Assembly (NCBI GenBank): GCA_003609755.1 | Contig: AP017991.1 | Location: 1,188,501 to 1,252,500 of the forward strand | Source: Planktothrix agardhii NIES-204 | Lineage (GTDB): Bacteria; Cyanobacteriota; Cyanobacteriia; Cyanobacteriales; Microcoleaceae | Length of the DNA: 64,000 nt | Direction: 5' to 3' | Shown here: piece by piece, positions 8,899-18,533 of the stretch | Position numbering within the stretch: the stretch's first letter is position 1 | Layout: each line of letters begins with the position of its first letter | The notes under the pieces: generated by a model | Databases searched by the model: none | What the model saw: only the letters and a program-made list of their open reading frames with translations | What the model was told of the DNA's origin: nothing | Translations under genes and position numbers: made by a program

Positions 8899-8990
8899 GG
8901 AGAGGTGGCTGAGCGGTCGAAAGCGACAGATTGCTAATCTGTTGTACGGCAGGTAACTCCGTACCGAGGGTTCGAATCCCTCCCTCTCCG
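8899..8990 (+). tRNA. tRNA-Ser (GCT anticodon)
   Basis: A 92-nt type II tRNA. The acceptor stem GGAGAGG at 8899-8905 pairs with CCTCTCC at 8983-8989, followed by discriminator G. The anticodon loop TTGCTAA has the anticodon GCT at 8933-8935. There is a long variable arm, as expected for serine, and a T loop GGTTCGAATCC. The 3' CCA is not encoded. Confidence 0.97.
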
Positions 8991-9003
8991 TTGTTTAGTA
9001 TTG

Positions 9004-9018
9004 AGAAACCCGGTTTCT
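9004..9018. repeat. Palindrome AGAAACCCGGTTTCT
   Basis: A 15-bp palindromic element lies directly after the stop codon of the kinase gene. The same core with GGG for CCC recurs at 18463-18477 and 18861-18875. It may also act as a hairpin end for the minus-strand transcript. Confidence 0.6.
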
Positions 9019-10383
9019 TTACCGAGGATAAAGCCAATCTTGGATTTCTTGGGTTAACCAGGCGCATTCCTCGGCCACAAATACTTCGCCAATTCTATAG
9101 GTTTGGGAAGTAGTGCGAATTACCACCTCATATTTAGATTCTTTTTTTTCCATAAAAACACCGATAATATTACCTATAAAACCCGACTGTAAAGGATATT
9201 GAATTCCCCTAGATTTTCGGATAATTCTAAATTCATGGTGATCAAATTCAACCCAGGTTTTTTCATCAATTAAAAATAATATCCAAAGGAAGCCAGAAGC
9301 AAATAGGAGTGAAAACAAAAACCAAAATAACATGGGATTGTTAAAAAATATTGGTATAAAAACCGATAATAAGAAACCTAAACCAAAATAAATCATCAAA
9401 AAATGCAAACACCCCATTTCCATTTTAAATAGTTTTCCTAACCCTTTGGGCGGGAGATAAATATTTAAACGCTGTGAAGTTTTATCTAGGGAAATTCTAC
9501 TGTAAAATGGTTGCTTCAGTTTTTGAATTAAAGCGCTTTGGGGGGTGGTATCAGGATTGATTCGAGGACGAATTTTTCCGGCTTTTAACAATTCTAAAGC
9601 TTCCCGGGCAGTTGGCAATCGGTTTTCTAAGGAAATTTCTGTTATTTGTTCAATCCATAAAACAAAATTCCGATTTAAACTAACCAGATCTGCAAATTGA
9701 ATTCGAGAATTCTGTTGAGGTAAATCCGCCGGAGAAGTATTAGTTAATAAATGAATTAATGTGGCTCCTAACGCATATAAATCCGAGGCAGCGACCGCCC
9801 GTCCCCAAAATTGTTCTAAGGGTGCATAACCACTGGTTCCGACAACGGTAAAAGTCACTCCTGTCACCGATGCTTGCGCTTGTACGGCTCCAAAATCTAC
9901 TAAATAAATCTGTTCGGAACTGTCTAAAATTAAATTACTCGGTTTAATATCTCGATGCAAAACCGGAGGACTAAGTTCGTGCAAATAAATCAATATTTTT
10001 AAGATATCTTTGGCTATTTTTTTAACTTTGGCTTCAGTAAAACGGTGCCCTTTTTCTAATAGGTCTTGGAGGGATGAACCGGGAATATAATCTTGCACTA
10101 ATCCAAACCAAGGTAAGCCCCCACCTAGATTTTGATCTATAGAAAAATAATTTCGATAACGGGGAATACGCGGGTGATTTAAGGCTTGTAAAACCTGGGC
10201 TTCTCGTTCAAAAAGTTTTAATTCTTCCCAAGCCATTTGGGGGCTAAACGCTAATAACTTTATAATAACTTCTTCTTGAGTTTCTTGATCCATTGCTAAC
10301 CAAGTTTGGCGTCCGGCGGCGGTACGTCCATATTGATGCTGGAGTTGATAGCGGTCTTGGAGGATTTGTTGTTGATTAAACAT
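9019..10383 (-). CDS. Serine/threonine protein kinase with C-terminal membrane segments
   Basis: A 454-residue Hanks-type kinase. Residues about 12-270 form the kinase domain: the ATP lysine K42 in VIIKLL, catalytic D145 in HRDIKPSN, and D163 in VDFG. The glycine loop is weak (YGRTAAGRQ), as is common in cyanobacterial members of this group. Two hydrophobic segments near 325-370 (including LMIYFGLGFLLSVFIPIFF) anchor it in the membrane, followed by a small beta-rich domain to the end. The arrangement places the kinase domain in the cytoplasm. Target proteins are unknown. Its stop codon abuts a dispersed palindrome and the tRNA-Ser gene. Confidence 0.9.
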   Translation of the reverse strand: MFNQQQILQDRYQLQHQYGRTAAGRQTWLAMDQETQEEVIIKLLAFSPQMAWEELKLFEREAQVLQALNHPRIPRYRNYFSIDQNLGGGLPWFGLVQDYIPGSSLQDLLEKGHRFTEAKVKKIAKDILKILIYLHELSPPVLHRDIKPSNLILDSSEQIYLVDFGAVQAQASVTGVTFTVVGTSGYAPLEQFWGRAVAASDLYALGATLIHLLTNTSPADLPQQNSRIQFADLVSLNRNFVLWIEQITEISLENRLPTAREALELLKAGKIRPRINPDTTPQSALIQKLKQPFYSRISLDKTSQRLNIYLPPKGLGKLFKMEMGCLHFLMIYFGLGFLLSVFIPIFFNNPMLFWFLFSLLFASGFLWILFLIDEKTWVEFDHHEFRIIRKSRGIQYPLQSGFIGNIIGVFMEKKESKYEVVIRTTSQTYRIGEVFVAEECAWLTQEIQDWLYPR

Positions 10384-10446
10384 ATTTAATCTTATGCGTA
10401 ATTCCTGTTTTACACTGATAACTGATTACTGATAAATGACTAATAT

Positions 10447-10466
10447 GATGAAACAGGTTCCTTCAA
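10447..10466. repeat. Direct repeat, left copy, flanking the DUF29 gene
   Basis: The 20-bp GATGAAACAGGTTCCTTCAA is identical to 11077-11096, where it contains the start codon of the SGNH hydrolase gene. The two copies are 630 bp apart and enclose the DUF29 gene. Confidence 0.8.
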
Positions 10467-10512
10467 CGTAAGCGGGCTAAATTATTTGAAGTTTTCTTGG
10501 GAAATATTTGGC

Positions 10513-10977
10513 TTAAAAATCAATAACTTCTGGTAAAAACTCAGGGTCAATAACTTGGATAATAGGATAAGGACAATCTACTGGAAATCTATCCAATGGC
10601 AATCCTGTTTCATTACTAGCAGCTTTCTTCCCCCGCCGATAACACTCCGCTAAAACTTCATTTGGAAGCGACTTCAAACTAGGACTTTCTTCGAGTAAAT
10701 CAGCAATCCGATTTCGTTGTTCATCAATCGTATTTTGCCAAGAACCGCTACGCAAATTAGCTTGATATTGCCATTTGAGTAAATGGTGTAATAATACCTC
10801 CAAACGACTTTTCAATTCCCGGCGATCTGATTTTCCCAAACTTTCAATTTCCTCAATGACAGCCTCCCAATCCACTTCTCCAAATTGTCTCCCACGAATA
10901 AGTTGTACAGTCCGTTCTGTCCAGGCTAAAAAGTCTATTTCATATAACTTAGATAGGATTTTCGGAGTAGTGGTCAT
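10513..10977 (-). CDS. DUF29 family protein
   Basis: A 154-residue soluble, helical protein of the DUF29 family, which is common in cyanobacteria and often multicopy. The family pattern is seen in LYEIDFLAWTERTVQLI, the acidic IEEIESLGKSDRRELKSRL and the central LLHHLLKWQYQ. Function is unknown. The gene is enclosed by an exact 20-bp direct repeat, one copy of which is the start of the next gene, suggesting that the segment entered by insertion or duplication. No operon partner is seen. Confidence 0.85.
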   Translation of the reverse strand: MTTTPKILSKLYEIDFLAWTERTVQLIRGRQFGEVDWEAVIEEIESLGKSDRRELKSRLEVLLHHLLKWQYQANLRSGSWQNTIDEQRNRIADLLEESPSLKSLPNEVLAECYRRGKKAASNETGLPLDRFPVDCPYPIIQVIDPEFLPEVIDF

Positions 10978-11076
10978 GATTTTTTCCTAATAAAAGGTTC
11001 CATTTCTAGTTAAAATATGTGGGATTTTAATACAGCAAAATCACCCTTGCTGTAGCTTCCCATAACACTGCTCAAA

Positions 11077-11096
11077 GATGAAACAGGTTCCTTCAA
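11077..11096. repeat. Direct repeat, right copy, at SGNH hydrolase start
   Basis: This copy is identical to 10447-10466. Here it includes the ATG at 11078 and encodes the first residues MKQVPS, so the left copy looks like a displaced 5' end of this gene. Confidence 0.8.
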
Positions 11097-11932
11097 TTGT
11101 AGTCCAATTTCTTCTCACCCTTACAATCGCTGGTTTAGGATGGTATGCTCTGGCCGCATCGGTACGCATACAAGCCGCAACTCCCCAAAAAGCGACTTCC
11201 CCCTCCTCCATCCCTCAACCTCAACCTCCTCAACCTCAACCTCAACCCACCATCGACCGCCAACCGGAAGCCCTACGCAATAAACATCGAATTGTGGTAG
11301 TTGGAGATAGTATTACCCAAAGTGGAGGACAATATGGCGGTTATGTCTGGCTATTACAACGCTATTTGAATTTACTATATCCTGATAAACCCGTTGAAAT
11401 CATCAGTTCAGGTGTTTCTGGAAATACTTCAACCCAACTGAATGAAAGATTTAAACAAGATGTTTTAGACAAAAAACCCGATTTAATTACAATTAATATT
11501 GGGGTGAATGATGTTTTACAAAGTTTTCAAACTCCGACGACCGCAAGACCAAATATTCCCACAACCCAAGAATATCAGCAAAATTTAACCGCTATGGTAC
11601 AGGCGGCAACCTCAAAAGCCATTCCAGTTTTATTATTATCACCTACTATTATTCATGAAGATCTCAGTAGTCGAGAAAATCAACGGATTGCGGAATATAT
11701 CGCGGTAATGCGGGACGTTGCTATGCAATATCGCTGTCAATTTATTGACTTAAATATTCCCTTTCGTCATGTAATTATCACCTATCAACGCTATGGGGGA
11801 CAGGGACAAAATCTATTAACTCGGGATGGGATTCACCCGAATATTGCCGGACATCAAATTATTGCCTATAATATTCTCAAAAGTTGGGGTGTGCCTGAAC
11901 CCAAAATCCAAAGTTTAAAAGTCAGTAATTAA
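11078..11932 (+). CDS. SGNH/GDSL-type esterase, exported or membrane anchored
   Basis: A 284-residue hydrolase. Residues 6-30 form a hydrophobic signal or anchor segment (FLLTLTIAGLGWYALAA), followed by a Pro/Gln-rich linker to about 60. The catalytic domain shows block I VVGDSITQ with the nucleophile Ser, a Gly block SGVSGNT, block III IGVND with the oxyanion Asn, and block V DGIHPN with Asp and His. These are the four SGNH blocks of TesA-like esterases. The substrate is undetermined; location is probably periplasm or the outer face of the membrane. The start overlaps a direct repeat shared with 10447. Confidence 0.88.
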   Translation: MKQVPSIVVQFLLTLTIAGLGWYALAASVRIQAATPQKATSPSSIPQPQPPQPQPQPTIDRQPEALRNKHRIVVVGDSITQSGGQYGGYVWLLQRYLNLLYPDKPVEIISSGVSGNTSTQLNERFKQDVLDKKPDLITINIGVNDVLQSFQTPTTARPNIPTTQEYQQNLTAMVQAATSKAIPVLLLSPTIIHEDLSSRENQRIAEYIAVMRDVAMQYRCQFIDLNIPFRHVIITYQRYGGQGQNLLTRDGIHPNIAGHQIIAYNILKSWGVPEPKIQSLKVSN

Positions 11933-12315
11933 TTTAATCTTCCATAGCAATTATTATCGGTGTTGATAACCAGGGTTAGGGTATAGCGCTACGCGCAAGG
12001 GAACAGGGAACAGGGAACAGGGAACAGGGAACAGGGAACAGTAAGAAGTGAAAGGGTTTCAGGATTTAGAAATGTCCTAACTGTAATGCGTAGTGCTATA
12101 TCATCCCCAGCATCAGTAATTCCCCCTTTTTGGGAATAGTTTAGAATTGTTAATTTTAATTTGGGACTATCCAATAATGCTGATTTACGCGATAATCAAT
12201 AACGTCTGAAATTTTCACACCCATTAAGAGGTTAAACTACAAACATCAGAATCCAGTTATTGCGATTATCGTTTATTTTTGTCAGACCCTAAAGTTATAA
12301 CATCTATTACTGAAT
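11933..12315. other. Intergenic region with heptamer repeats
   Basis: This 383-bp gap has six exact tandem copies of GGGAACA at 11999-12040. The remainder is AT-rich without a supported gene. A 61-codon frame on the minus strand is translated repeat and is rejected. The promoter of the C39 peptidase gene should lie in the right half, but I see no clear boxes. Confidence 0.7.
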
Positions 12316-13347
12316 ATGAAATTACAAGACATTTTAGGAACCGAACAACGTTATGATGTGAAGGTGATCACATCGGATCAGGACTTAGCCCGTCAAATTC
12401 AGGTAATTTTAATTAATTTAACCTTGCTTGACCCCCCATCAGATGGCAGCTTTGGACAGAAATCCACCGCAGCTCTGCATCGGTTTCAAACCTTAATGGA
12501 ATGTGAGGAACCCGGATTTTTAGGGGCGAGAACTGCCAAAAAATTAATAGAAACCAAACGGGAACAACTTCCTACCGATGTTCCGGTTCTTAAAATTACC
12601 CAAGAAACAATTTTAAAACTCAGACCCGTGACATCTTCCCAATTAAGTGAAGCTGAGAAAAAAGGCATAAAAGCAGGTCAAGAATTCAAACTTCTAGCCT
12701 ATGAACCCCTACGCGGTCATATTAGAGTCGCTTTTCGGGGAAATGAATTTGGGGAACAATCAATTTGGTATATATTTGATCAACACGCTGAAATTTATCA
12801 AGGGAAAGATTTAGTTTATCCGAAACCCCGTCCTAAAAGTATCAAACTCGCTAATTTTCCCTATAAATCTCAACTGGATAACCTTTATAATCCCACCGGG
12901 TCTTGTAATGTGACTTCCATCGCCATGTGTTTGCAATATTTAGGTATTCCTCGGCGTAGCAGTAGCGGTCAATTTGAAGACGAGCTCTATGAATATGCCA
13001 TCAAAAAAGGCTATAGCCGCTGGAGTCCCTACGACTTAGCCAAAATTGCCCGAGATTATGGGGCTAAAGATTACTTTTCCGAACGAACAACTATAGAGGA
13101 ATTACAAGACTGGTTAGCTGATGGTAAACCGGCGGTACTTCATGGTTATTTTACTGCCTTTGGTCATGTTATGCCCGTGGTGGGTTATGACGAAAAAGGC
13201 TTACTGGTACATGACCCCTATGGAGAATGGTTTCCTTCGGGATATCGCACGGATTTGAGTGGTGCTTATTTACCCTATTCCTACAATTTAATCCGTCGAG
13301 TTTGTATGCCCGATGGGAATTTTTGGGTACATTTTATTTCGACTTAA
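12316..13347 (+). CDS. Peptidoglycan-binding-like C39 peptidase
   Basis: A 343-residue protein. Residues about 15-75 resemble a peptidoglycan-binding helical module (DGSFGQKSTAALHRFQ). A middle SH3-like portion follows, and residues about 185-330 form a papain-like C39_2 peptidase domain: nucleophile Cys in TGSCNVTS, His in FGHVMPVVGYD and Asp in VHDPYG. No signal peptide is evident, which is odd for a wall-active enzyme, so the location is uncertain. The substrate is unknown. It is convergent with the stress protein gene, with a strong hairpin between them. Confidence 0.8.
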   Translation: MKLQDILGTEQRYDVKVITSDQDLARQIQVILINLTLLDPPSDGSFGQKSTAALHRFQTLMECEEPGFLGARTAKKLIETKREQLPTDVPVLKITQETILKLRPVTSSQLSEAEKKGIKAGQEFKLLAYEPLRGHIRVAFRGNEFGEQSIWYIFDQHAEIYQGKDLVYPKPRPKSIKLANFPYKSQLDNLYNPTGSCNVTSIAMCLQYLGIPRRSSSGQFEDELYEYAIKKGYSRWSPYDLAKIARDYGAKDYFSERTTIEELQDWLADGKPAVLHGYFTAFGHVMPVVGYDEKGLLVHDPYGEWFPSGYRTDLSGAYLPYSYNLIRRVCMPDGNFWVHFIST

Positions 13348-13484
13348 TTTCTTGTTTCTGGGGCTATCCTCAAAGTCCCCCTTGAGATGGGGGATTGAGG
13401 GGAAGCTGACGAATCCTTAAACAGATAGTTTAGGCATAGCACCCCTAGGTTTGATTAGCTATCTTTAATATAAAGTAGGGAACA

Positions 13485-13520
13485 CCGAATTAGAAACAAC
13501 TTATGCTGTTTCTAATTCGG
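13485..13520. terminator. Perfect 14-bp hairpin between convergent genes
   Basis: Arms 13485-13498 and 13507-13520 are perfect reverse complements (CCGAATTAGAAACA) with an 8-base loop. It lies 13 bp beyond the stop codon of the minus-strand gene and about 140 bp after the plus-strand stop. No T-run follows on the plus strand, so a bidirectional terminator role is likely but not certain. Confidence 0.7.
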
Positions 13521-13533
13521 GAATTAATGGCTT

Positions 13534-14607
13534 TTAAACAGGAAAATTAGTGCGATCGCGACCAAGGGAAGTTAAGGGTTTTGTTGGGCGAGTTTCTATT
13601 ACCGGAACTTCGGCTTGATCATAAATGTGCCATTGTTCAATTTTATGATTGCGGAAAATCGGCGCCGCCCGTTGAACTTCATCTTTTGTACCACTGATCA
13701 CCACAACGGAGTCACCCCGATTTAGGCGATCATTATAGATTTTGGTCTGTTCGGTGGGAATACCGTCTCCCATACCATCAAAGCGATCGATCATTTCAAT
13801 ATCCGCAAACTCTTGTCGTTTCGGCTGATGAGAGACTAAACGAATCTGAGTTAAGGGGAAACCTGTACTTCTTAAATCCGTAATCGCCTGTTCGGTATCC
13901 TGTGGATTGGAGAACACACCCATCGCCCGTTTATTGCCGTTGGTATGTAGGGAATGGTCTGAATTAGGGAAAGTAATATCTCGGTTGAGGTGTTCCGGGG
14001 ACATGGAGGCAAGACCGGGGGCATCATAAACCCTGTATTCGCGAATATTATGGGTTTGTAAAATTTGGTGGGCGCGGGCAAGATCCGCCTCGTTGCCATC
14101 GACAATCACCAAATATTCACCGCGACCGATGCAGTCGTTATAGATTTTGGCATCTGCTTCAGGAATTCCCAGGCCAATTAATCCCCCTAATAAACCTCCG
14201 GTGGCAACCCCAATCGCTGTCCCTGCTAAGGTAGTTGCGATCGCTGTAGCAGCGGCTCCCGCTAACATAATCGGGCCAATTCCAGGGATGGCGACACTGC
14301 CTAAACCGACTAATAACCCGGTTAGTCCACCTAAAACCCCCCCAGTGGTCACACCTAAAGCAGCCCCTTCTTCGGCTTTATTATCAACTCGGTTGGCAAC
14401 GTGATTCTCGGAAACGGAATCACTGATATCGGCTCCAGCAATGTTGTCCTCATGAATTGCATCTTTTGTCATCACAGAAATCTGATTCATCGGAAAACCA
14501 GAGTCTCTCAAGGCATAAAGAGCTTCTTCGGCCGTACTCCGGTTCGGAAATACACCTACGGCACGCCGATTTTTAGTCGCCACAGAATTAGACTGACTGA
14601 TGACCAT
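13534..14607 (-). CDS. Two-domain general stress protein with glycine-zipper core
   Basis: A 357-residue protein. Residues about 14-75 and 225-290 are two copies of a YflT-like general stress domain, each beginning R(R/K)A(V/M)GVF(P/S)N and using a helix such as TAEEALYALRDSGFP. Between them is a Gly/Ala-rich hydrophobic stretch (GVLGGLTGLLVGLG, GGLLGGLIGLG), typical of glycine zippers that associate with membranes. The start at ATG 14607 is supported by AAGGAA spaced seven bases upstream; an upstream in-frame start would add 17 residues without a ribosome site. Function is presumed stress-related from the family only. Confidence 0.8.
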   Translation of the reverse strand: MVISQSNSVATKNRRAVGVFPNRSTAEEALYALRDSGFPMNQISVMTKDAIHEDNIAGADISDSVSENHVANRVDNKAEEGAALGVTTGGVLGGLTGLLVGLGSVAIPGIGPIMLAGAAATAIATTLAGTAIGVATGGLLGGLIGLGIPEADAKIYNDCIGRGEYLVIVDGNEADLARAHQILQTHNIREYRVYDAPGLASMSPEHLNRDITFPNSDHSLHTNGNKRAMGVFSNPQDTEQAITDLRSTGFPLTQIRLVSHQPKRQEFADIEMIDRFDGMGDGIPTEQTKIYNDRLNRGDSVVVISGTKDEVQRAAPIFRNHKIEQWHIYDQAEVPVIETRPTKPLTSLGRDRTNFPV

Positions 14608-15115
14608 AATATTGTTCCTTGAAAATATCTTATTTGTTTGTGTTTGTAGCTTCAACAAGATCGACTCAAATTATTAAGTTTTAGTGCTAAAAACAAGACG
14701 ACAAATTCTGTCGTAAGGATCAACACTACAATTTTTTTTAAGTGACCCTATCTCCTCAAAACGGTCTGAGGTTTACAGGCATTTAATTATGAATTTCAAC
14801 TTCCATAATCACTACGTTAACGAGATCAGAGATATTTGCCCTCTGTCTTTAGAGACAAGTTTTTATCAGTGATCAGTAAACAGTTATCAGTCATCAGTTT
14901 AAGAAGTTATCAGTAGTCAGTCATCAGTGCAAGAGTTAGCTGTTAATAGAATGACTATCTACTATTCATTTCTTAACTGATAACTGATCATTGATGACTG
15001 ATTATTAAGTTATGTCTAAAGAATGGTGATTTTCCTGATAGTTTGTTTTATAATAAGTAAGTGTGTATTTACTCTATTCAAACAAAACACCGAAAATCTT
15101 AGGTAATTTAATAAA
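14608..15115. other. Divergent intergenic region with TTATCAGT repeats
   Basis: A gap of 508 bp lies between the stress gene and treS. Multiple copies of a degenerate unit around GTTATCAGTCATCAG occur at about 14866-14932 and, inverted, at 14975-15005. They could fold into one large hairpin. The same unit is scattered elsewhere (10402-10440, 26323-26340, 40801-40825, 60601-60660). No gene is supported. Both flanking promoters must lie here. Confidence 0.6.
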
Positions 15116-18100
15116 ATGCAACACAATAAACTCCCCAACGATCCCCTGTGGTTTAAAGATGCCATTATTTATGAAGTTCCAGTTCGCGCCTTTGCTGATA
15201 GTAATGGGGATGGCATTGGAGACTTTATTGGGTTAACGGAAAAATTAGATTATTTACAGGATTTAGGAGTAACGGCTCTCTGGATTCTTCCCTTTTTTCC
15301 CTCCCCCTTGCGAGATGATGGTTATGATATTGCTGACTATATTAATGTTAATGGAATTTACGGGAATTTAGAGGATTTTAAAGCCTTTTTAAATGCCGCC
15401 CACGACCGCGGAATTCGGGTGATTGTCGAATTAGTAATTAATCATACTTCCGATCAACATCCTTGGTTTCAACGGGCAAGATTAGCCCCCAAAGGTAGTA
15501 AAGAACGGGATTTCTATGTCTGGAGTGAAACCCCAGAAAAATATCCAGAAGTCAGAATTATTTTCCAAGATTTTGAAACCTCAAATTGGGCTTGGGATAG
15601 TGTGGCAAAATCCTATTATTGGCATCGGTTTTATTCCCATCAACCGGACTTGAATTATGAGAACCCAGAAGTCATTACTGCAATTTTAGAAGTCTTAGAT
15701 TTCTGGATGGAAATGGGAGTCGATGGAATGCGACTGGATGCCATTCCCTATATTTTTGAACGGGAGGGAACCAGCTGTGAAAACTTACCCGAAACCCATA
15801 AACTATTAAAACAATTACGCAGTTATTTAGATACTAACTATGCTAACCGAATTTTCCTTGCCGAAGCCAACCAATGGCCGGAGGATGCGGCGGCTTATTA
15901 TGGCGATGGGAATGAATGTCACTTGAATTTTCACTTCCCCTTAATGCCTCGATTATTTATGGCTTTACGGATGGAAGATAGCTTTCCAATTATTGATATT
16001 TTAAACCAAACTCCCGCAATTCCTGATAATTGTCAATGGGCATTATTTTTAAGGAATCATGATGAATTAACCTTAGAAATGGTAACAGATGAAGATCGGG
16101 ATTATATGTATAAAGTTTATGCTCAAGATCCCCAAGCTAGAATTAATTTAGGCATTCGTCGTCGCCTTGCGCCTCTATTGGGAAATGATCGCCGTCAGAT
16201 TGAATTAATGAATAGTTTATTACTCTCCTTACCCGGAACTCCCGTACTCTATTATGGGGATGAAATTGGCATGGGAGATAATATTTATATTGGCGATCGC
16301 AACGGCGTCAGAACCCCGATGCAATGGACTCCAGATCGCAATGCTGGGTTTAGTCGAGCGAATCCGCAAAAACTCTATTTACCCTTAATTTTTGATTCTG
16401 AATATGATTATAAAGCCGTTAACGTAGAATCCCAAAGTAGTAATCCTAATTCCTTTTTATCTTGGATGAAACGGATTATTGCCATGCGAAAACGGTTTCA
16501 AGCCTTTGGACGGGGAACCTTTGAAATCTTACATTCAGAAAACCGTAAAGTTCTGGTTTTCACCCGCACCTATCAGGGAGAACATCTGTTAATTGTAGCT
16601 AATTTATCTCGATTTGTACAATCGGTGAATTTAGATTTATCTGCCTTTAAAGGCATGGTTCCCGTGGAAATTTTTGGCCGGACAGAATTTCCTAAAATTA
16701 GTGATTCTTCCTATTTTATTAGTTTATCTCCCCATGGGTTTTACTGGTTTATGCTCCAGTTTGATCCGAAAGTGGCTTTATTGCCTCGACCTCAAGCCCA
16801 ATTAACCAATTTTATTGTTCAAAATAATTGGCAAGAAATCCTTACCCAACCCAACTTAAAAACCCGTTTAGAATCTATTTTACCCGCCTATATCTATCGC
16901 TGTCGTTGGTTTCTTTCTAAATCTCGTATTCTCCAATCTGTAAAGATTACAGAATTCATTCCTATTCCCTATCAAGATAGTCAAGCGGTGATTATTTTAT
17001 TGCAAGTGGAATATACAGAAGGATTCCCAGAAACCTATCTAATTCCTTTAGCTTATGCGGAGGAGAAATTAGCAGAAACCCTGAAAATAGAAACACCACA
17101 ATTGATTTTAGCAACGGTACAACAGAATACAGAAACCGGAATTTTATTAGAAGTGGGGCAGAATCTTGACTTTTTAAGTTTACCCTTAAAAATGATTATT
17201 AATTCTGATCGTTATGCGGGTCGATTTGGTAATTTAATTGCCACCACAACCGATGCCATAAAACAACAGAATTTAGAGCAAAAATTAGACCCCCATTTAT
17301 TAAAAGAGGAGTATGATAATTCCTTTGTAGTTTATGGCGATCGCTTCCTGTTTAAACTATTCCGTCGAGTAGAAGAAGGCATCCATCCCGAGTTAGAAGT
17401 TCGTAAATTTTTAGAACAAAAACAACAGTTAGGATATACAACGCCATTACTGGGTGGATTAGAATATCGTCGTCACCGAGGAGAATCCCTCACATTAGGG
17501 TTTCTTCAGGGGTATATTCCCGATGCGATTCATGCTTGGAATTATACCTTAGATAGTTTACGAGATTACTTTGATCGGGTAGTCTTACAACCGAGTCAAG
17601 ATTTAGAAATTTTGTCTTCACCCCGTTCTTTCTTTGACCTCTATCAACAACCGATTCCCGAAGAAGTTTTACTCTTGATTGGTTCCTATTTAACCAGTGC
17701 AGAACTTCTGGGAAAACGCACCGCAGAATTTCATATTGTTCTAGCGAGTAATCCCCGTAATTCTGACTTTGCCCCGGAACCATTTTCTACCTTTTATCAA
17801 CGTTCAATTTATCAATATTCTCGTAATTTAACCGGACAAGTTTTGCTAAAATTCAGGAAACAACTGGAAACTTTAACCCCGGAACTTCAACCCCTAGCCC
17901 AACATATTTTGAATAATCAAAACTATATTTTGGGTCGGTTTCAAAGCCTATTAAATTTGAAAATTACCGCCCTGAGAACCCGATGTCATGGTAACTATTC
18001 TTTGTACGATGTCTTGTATACAGGAAAGGATTTTATTATCATTGATTTTGAGGGAGAATCCTATCGGTCACTCAGTGAAAGACGGATGAAACGTTCCCCC

Positions 18101-18436
18101 CTGCGAGACGTCGCGGGAATGTTACAGTCTTTTGATTTTGCTACTCGTTTCGCCCTGCGGGAAGAAGTAAAAAATGGTATGATTCGCCCAGAGAATTTAG
18201 CCCTGATGGAACAGTGGGGTCAATTATGGTCAAGTTGGGTGAGTGCTGCTTTCCTCAATAGTTATTTAGAAACAGCGTCCCAAGATCGTTTTTTACCCCA
18301 AGGAAAACAGGAACTTAATGTCTTATTAGATTGTTATTTGTTAGAAAGAACCATTCAGGAATTAGGCTACCATTTAGATTATCGCCCGGAATTATTAGAT
18401 ATTTCTCTCAAGCGATTAGTCTCTAGTCTTCACTAA
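15116..18436 (+). CDS. treS: Trehalose synthase / maltokinase fusion
   Basis: A 1106-residue bifunctional enzyme. Residues 1 to about 550 form a GH13 trehalose synthase that interconverts maltose and trehalose: NHTSDQHPW near 109, nucleophile D208 in GVDGMRLD, acid E250 in FLAEANQWPED, and FLRNHDE with the third Asp. Residues from about 590 form a maltokinase-like domain with the APH-like pocket RCHGNYSLYDVLY and DFEGES, which would phosphorylate maltose to maltose 1-phosphate. This fusion is known in many bacteria. With treY and treZ next door on the other strand, the region holds both the glycogen-derived and maltose-derived routes to trehalose. The separate glgE partner is not in the window. 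Confidence 0.93.
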   Translation: MQHNKLPNDPLWFKDAIIYEVPVRAFADSNGDGIGDFIGLTEKLDYLQDLGVTALWILPFFPSPLRDDGYDIADYINVNGIYGNLEDFKAFLNAAHDRGIRVIVELVINHTSDQHPWFQRARLAPKGSKERDFYVWSETPEKYPEVRIIFQDFETSNWAWDSVAKSYYWHRFYSHQPDLNYENPEVITAILEVLDFWMEMGVDGMRLDAIPYIFEREGTSCENLPETHKLLKQLRSYLDTNYANRIFLAEANQWPEDAAAYYGDGNECHLNFHFPLMPRLFMALRMEDSFPIIDILNQTPAIPDNCQWALFLRNHDELTLEMVTDEDRDYMYKVYAQDPQARINLGIRRRLAPLLGNDRRQIELMNSLLLSLPGTPVLYYGDEIGMGDNIYIGDRNGVRTPMQWTPDRNAGFSRANPQKLYLPLIFDSEYDYKAVNVESQSSNPNSFLSWMKRIIAMRKRFQAFGRGTFEILHSENRKVLVFTRTYQGEHLLIVANLSRFVQSVNLDLSAFKGMVPVEIFGRTEFPKISDSSYFISLSPHGFYWFMLQFDPKVALLPRPQAQLTNFIVQNNWQEILTQPNLKTRLESILPAYIYRCRWFLSKSRILQSVKITEFIPIPYQDSQAVIILLQVEYTEGFPETYLIPLAYAEEKLAETLKIETPQLILATVQQNTETGILLEVGQNLDFLSLPLKMIINSDRYAGRFGNLIATTTDAIKQQNLEQKLDPHLLKEEYDNSFVVYGDRFLFKLFRRVEEGIHPELEVRKFLEQKQQLGYTTPLLGGLEYRRHRGESLTLGFLQGYIPDAIHAWNYTLDSLRDYFDRVVLQPSQDLEILSSPRSFFDLYQQPIPEEVLLLIGSYLTSAELLGKRTAEFHIVLASNPRNSDFAPEPFSTFYQRSIYQYSRNLTGQVLLKFRKQLETLTPELQPLAQHILNNQNYILGRFQSLLNLKITALRTRCHGNYSLYDVLYTGKDFIIIDFEGESYRSLSERRMKRSPLRDVAGMLQSFDFATRFALREEVKNGMIRPENLALMEQWGQLWSSWVSAAFLNSYLETASQDRFLPQGKQELNVLLDCYLLERTIQELGYHLDYRPELLDISLKRLVSSLH

Positions 18437-18442
18437 CATATT

Positions 18443-18477
18443 TAGGACTTACGCAGGGCCTAAGAAACCGGGTTTCT
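18443..18477. repeat. Direct repeat TAGGACTTACGCAGGG, left copy
   Basis: The 35-bp unit ends in the palindrome AGAAACCGGGTTTCT and matches 18841-18875 at about 31 of 35 positions. The TAGGACTTACGCA head is familiar from cyanobacterial miniature elements (from memory). The pair brackets a small antitoxin-like gene and a gene remnant. Confidence 0.7.
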
Positions 18478-18533
18478 ACTTAGAAACTGTTGGTGAAAAC
18501 TAGATATGGTTTAATCACTTAGGAGATAAAACA

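Noticed and set aside
11989..12174. 61-codon frame on the minus strand
   Set aside because: Its C-terminal part is translated GGGAACA repeat (SLFPVPCSLF) and the rest shows no family features.
13872..14622. Several frames inside the two-domain stress protein gene on both strands
   Set aside because: They are shadows of a gene with good start, domains and codon use.
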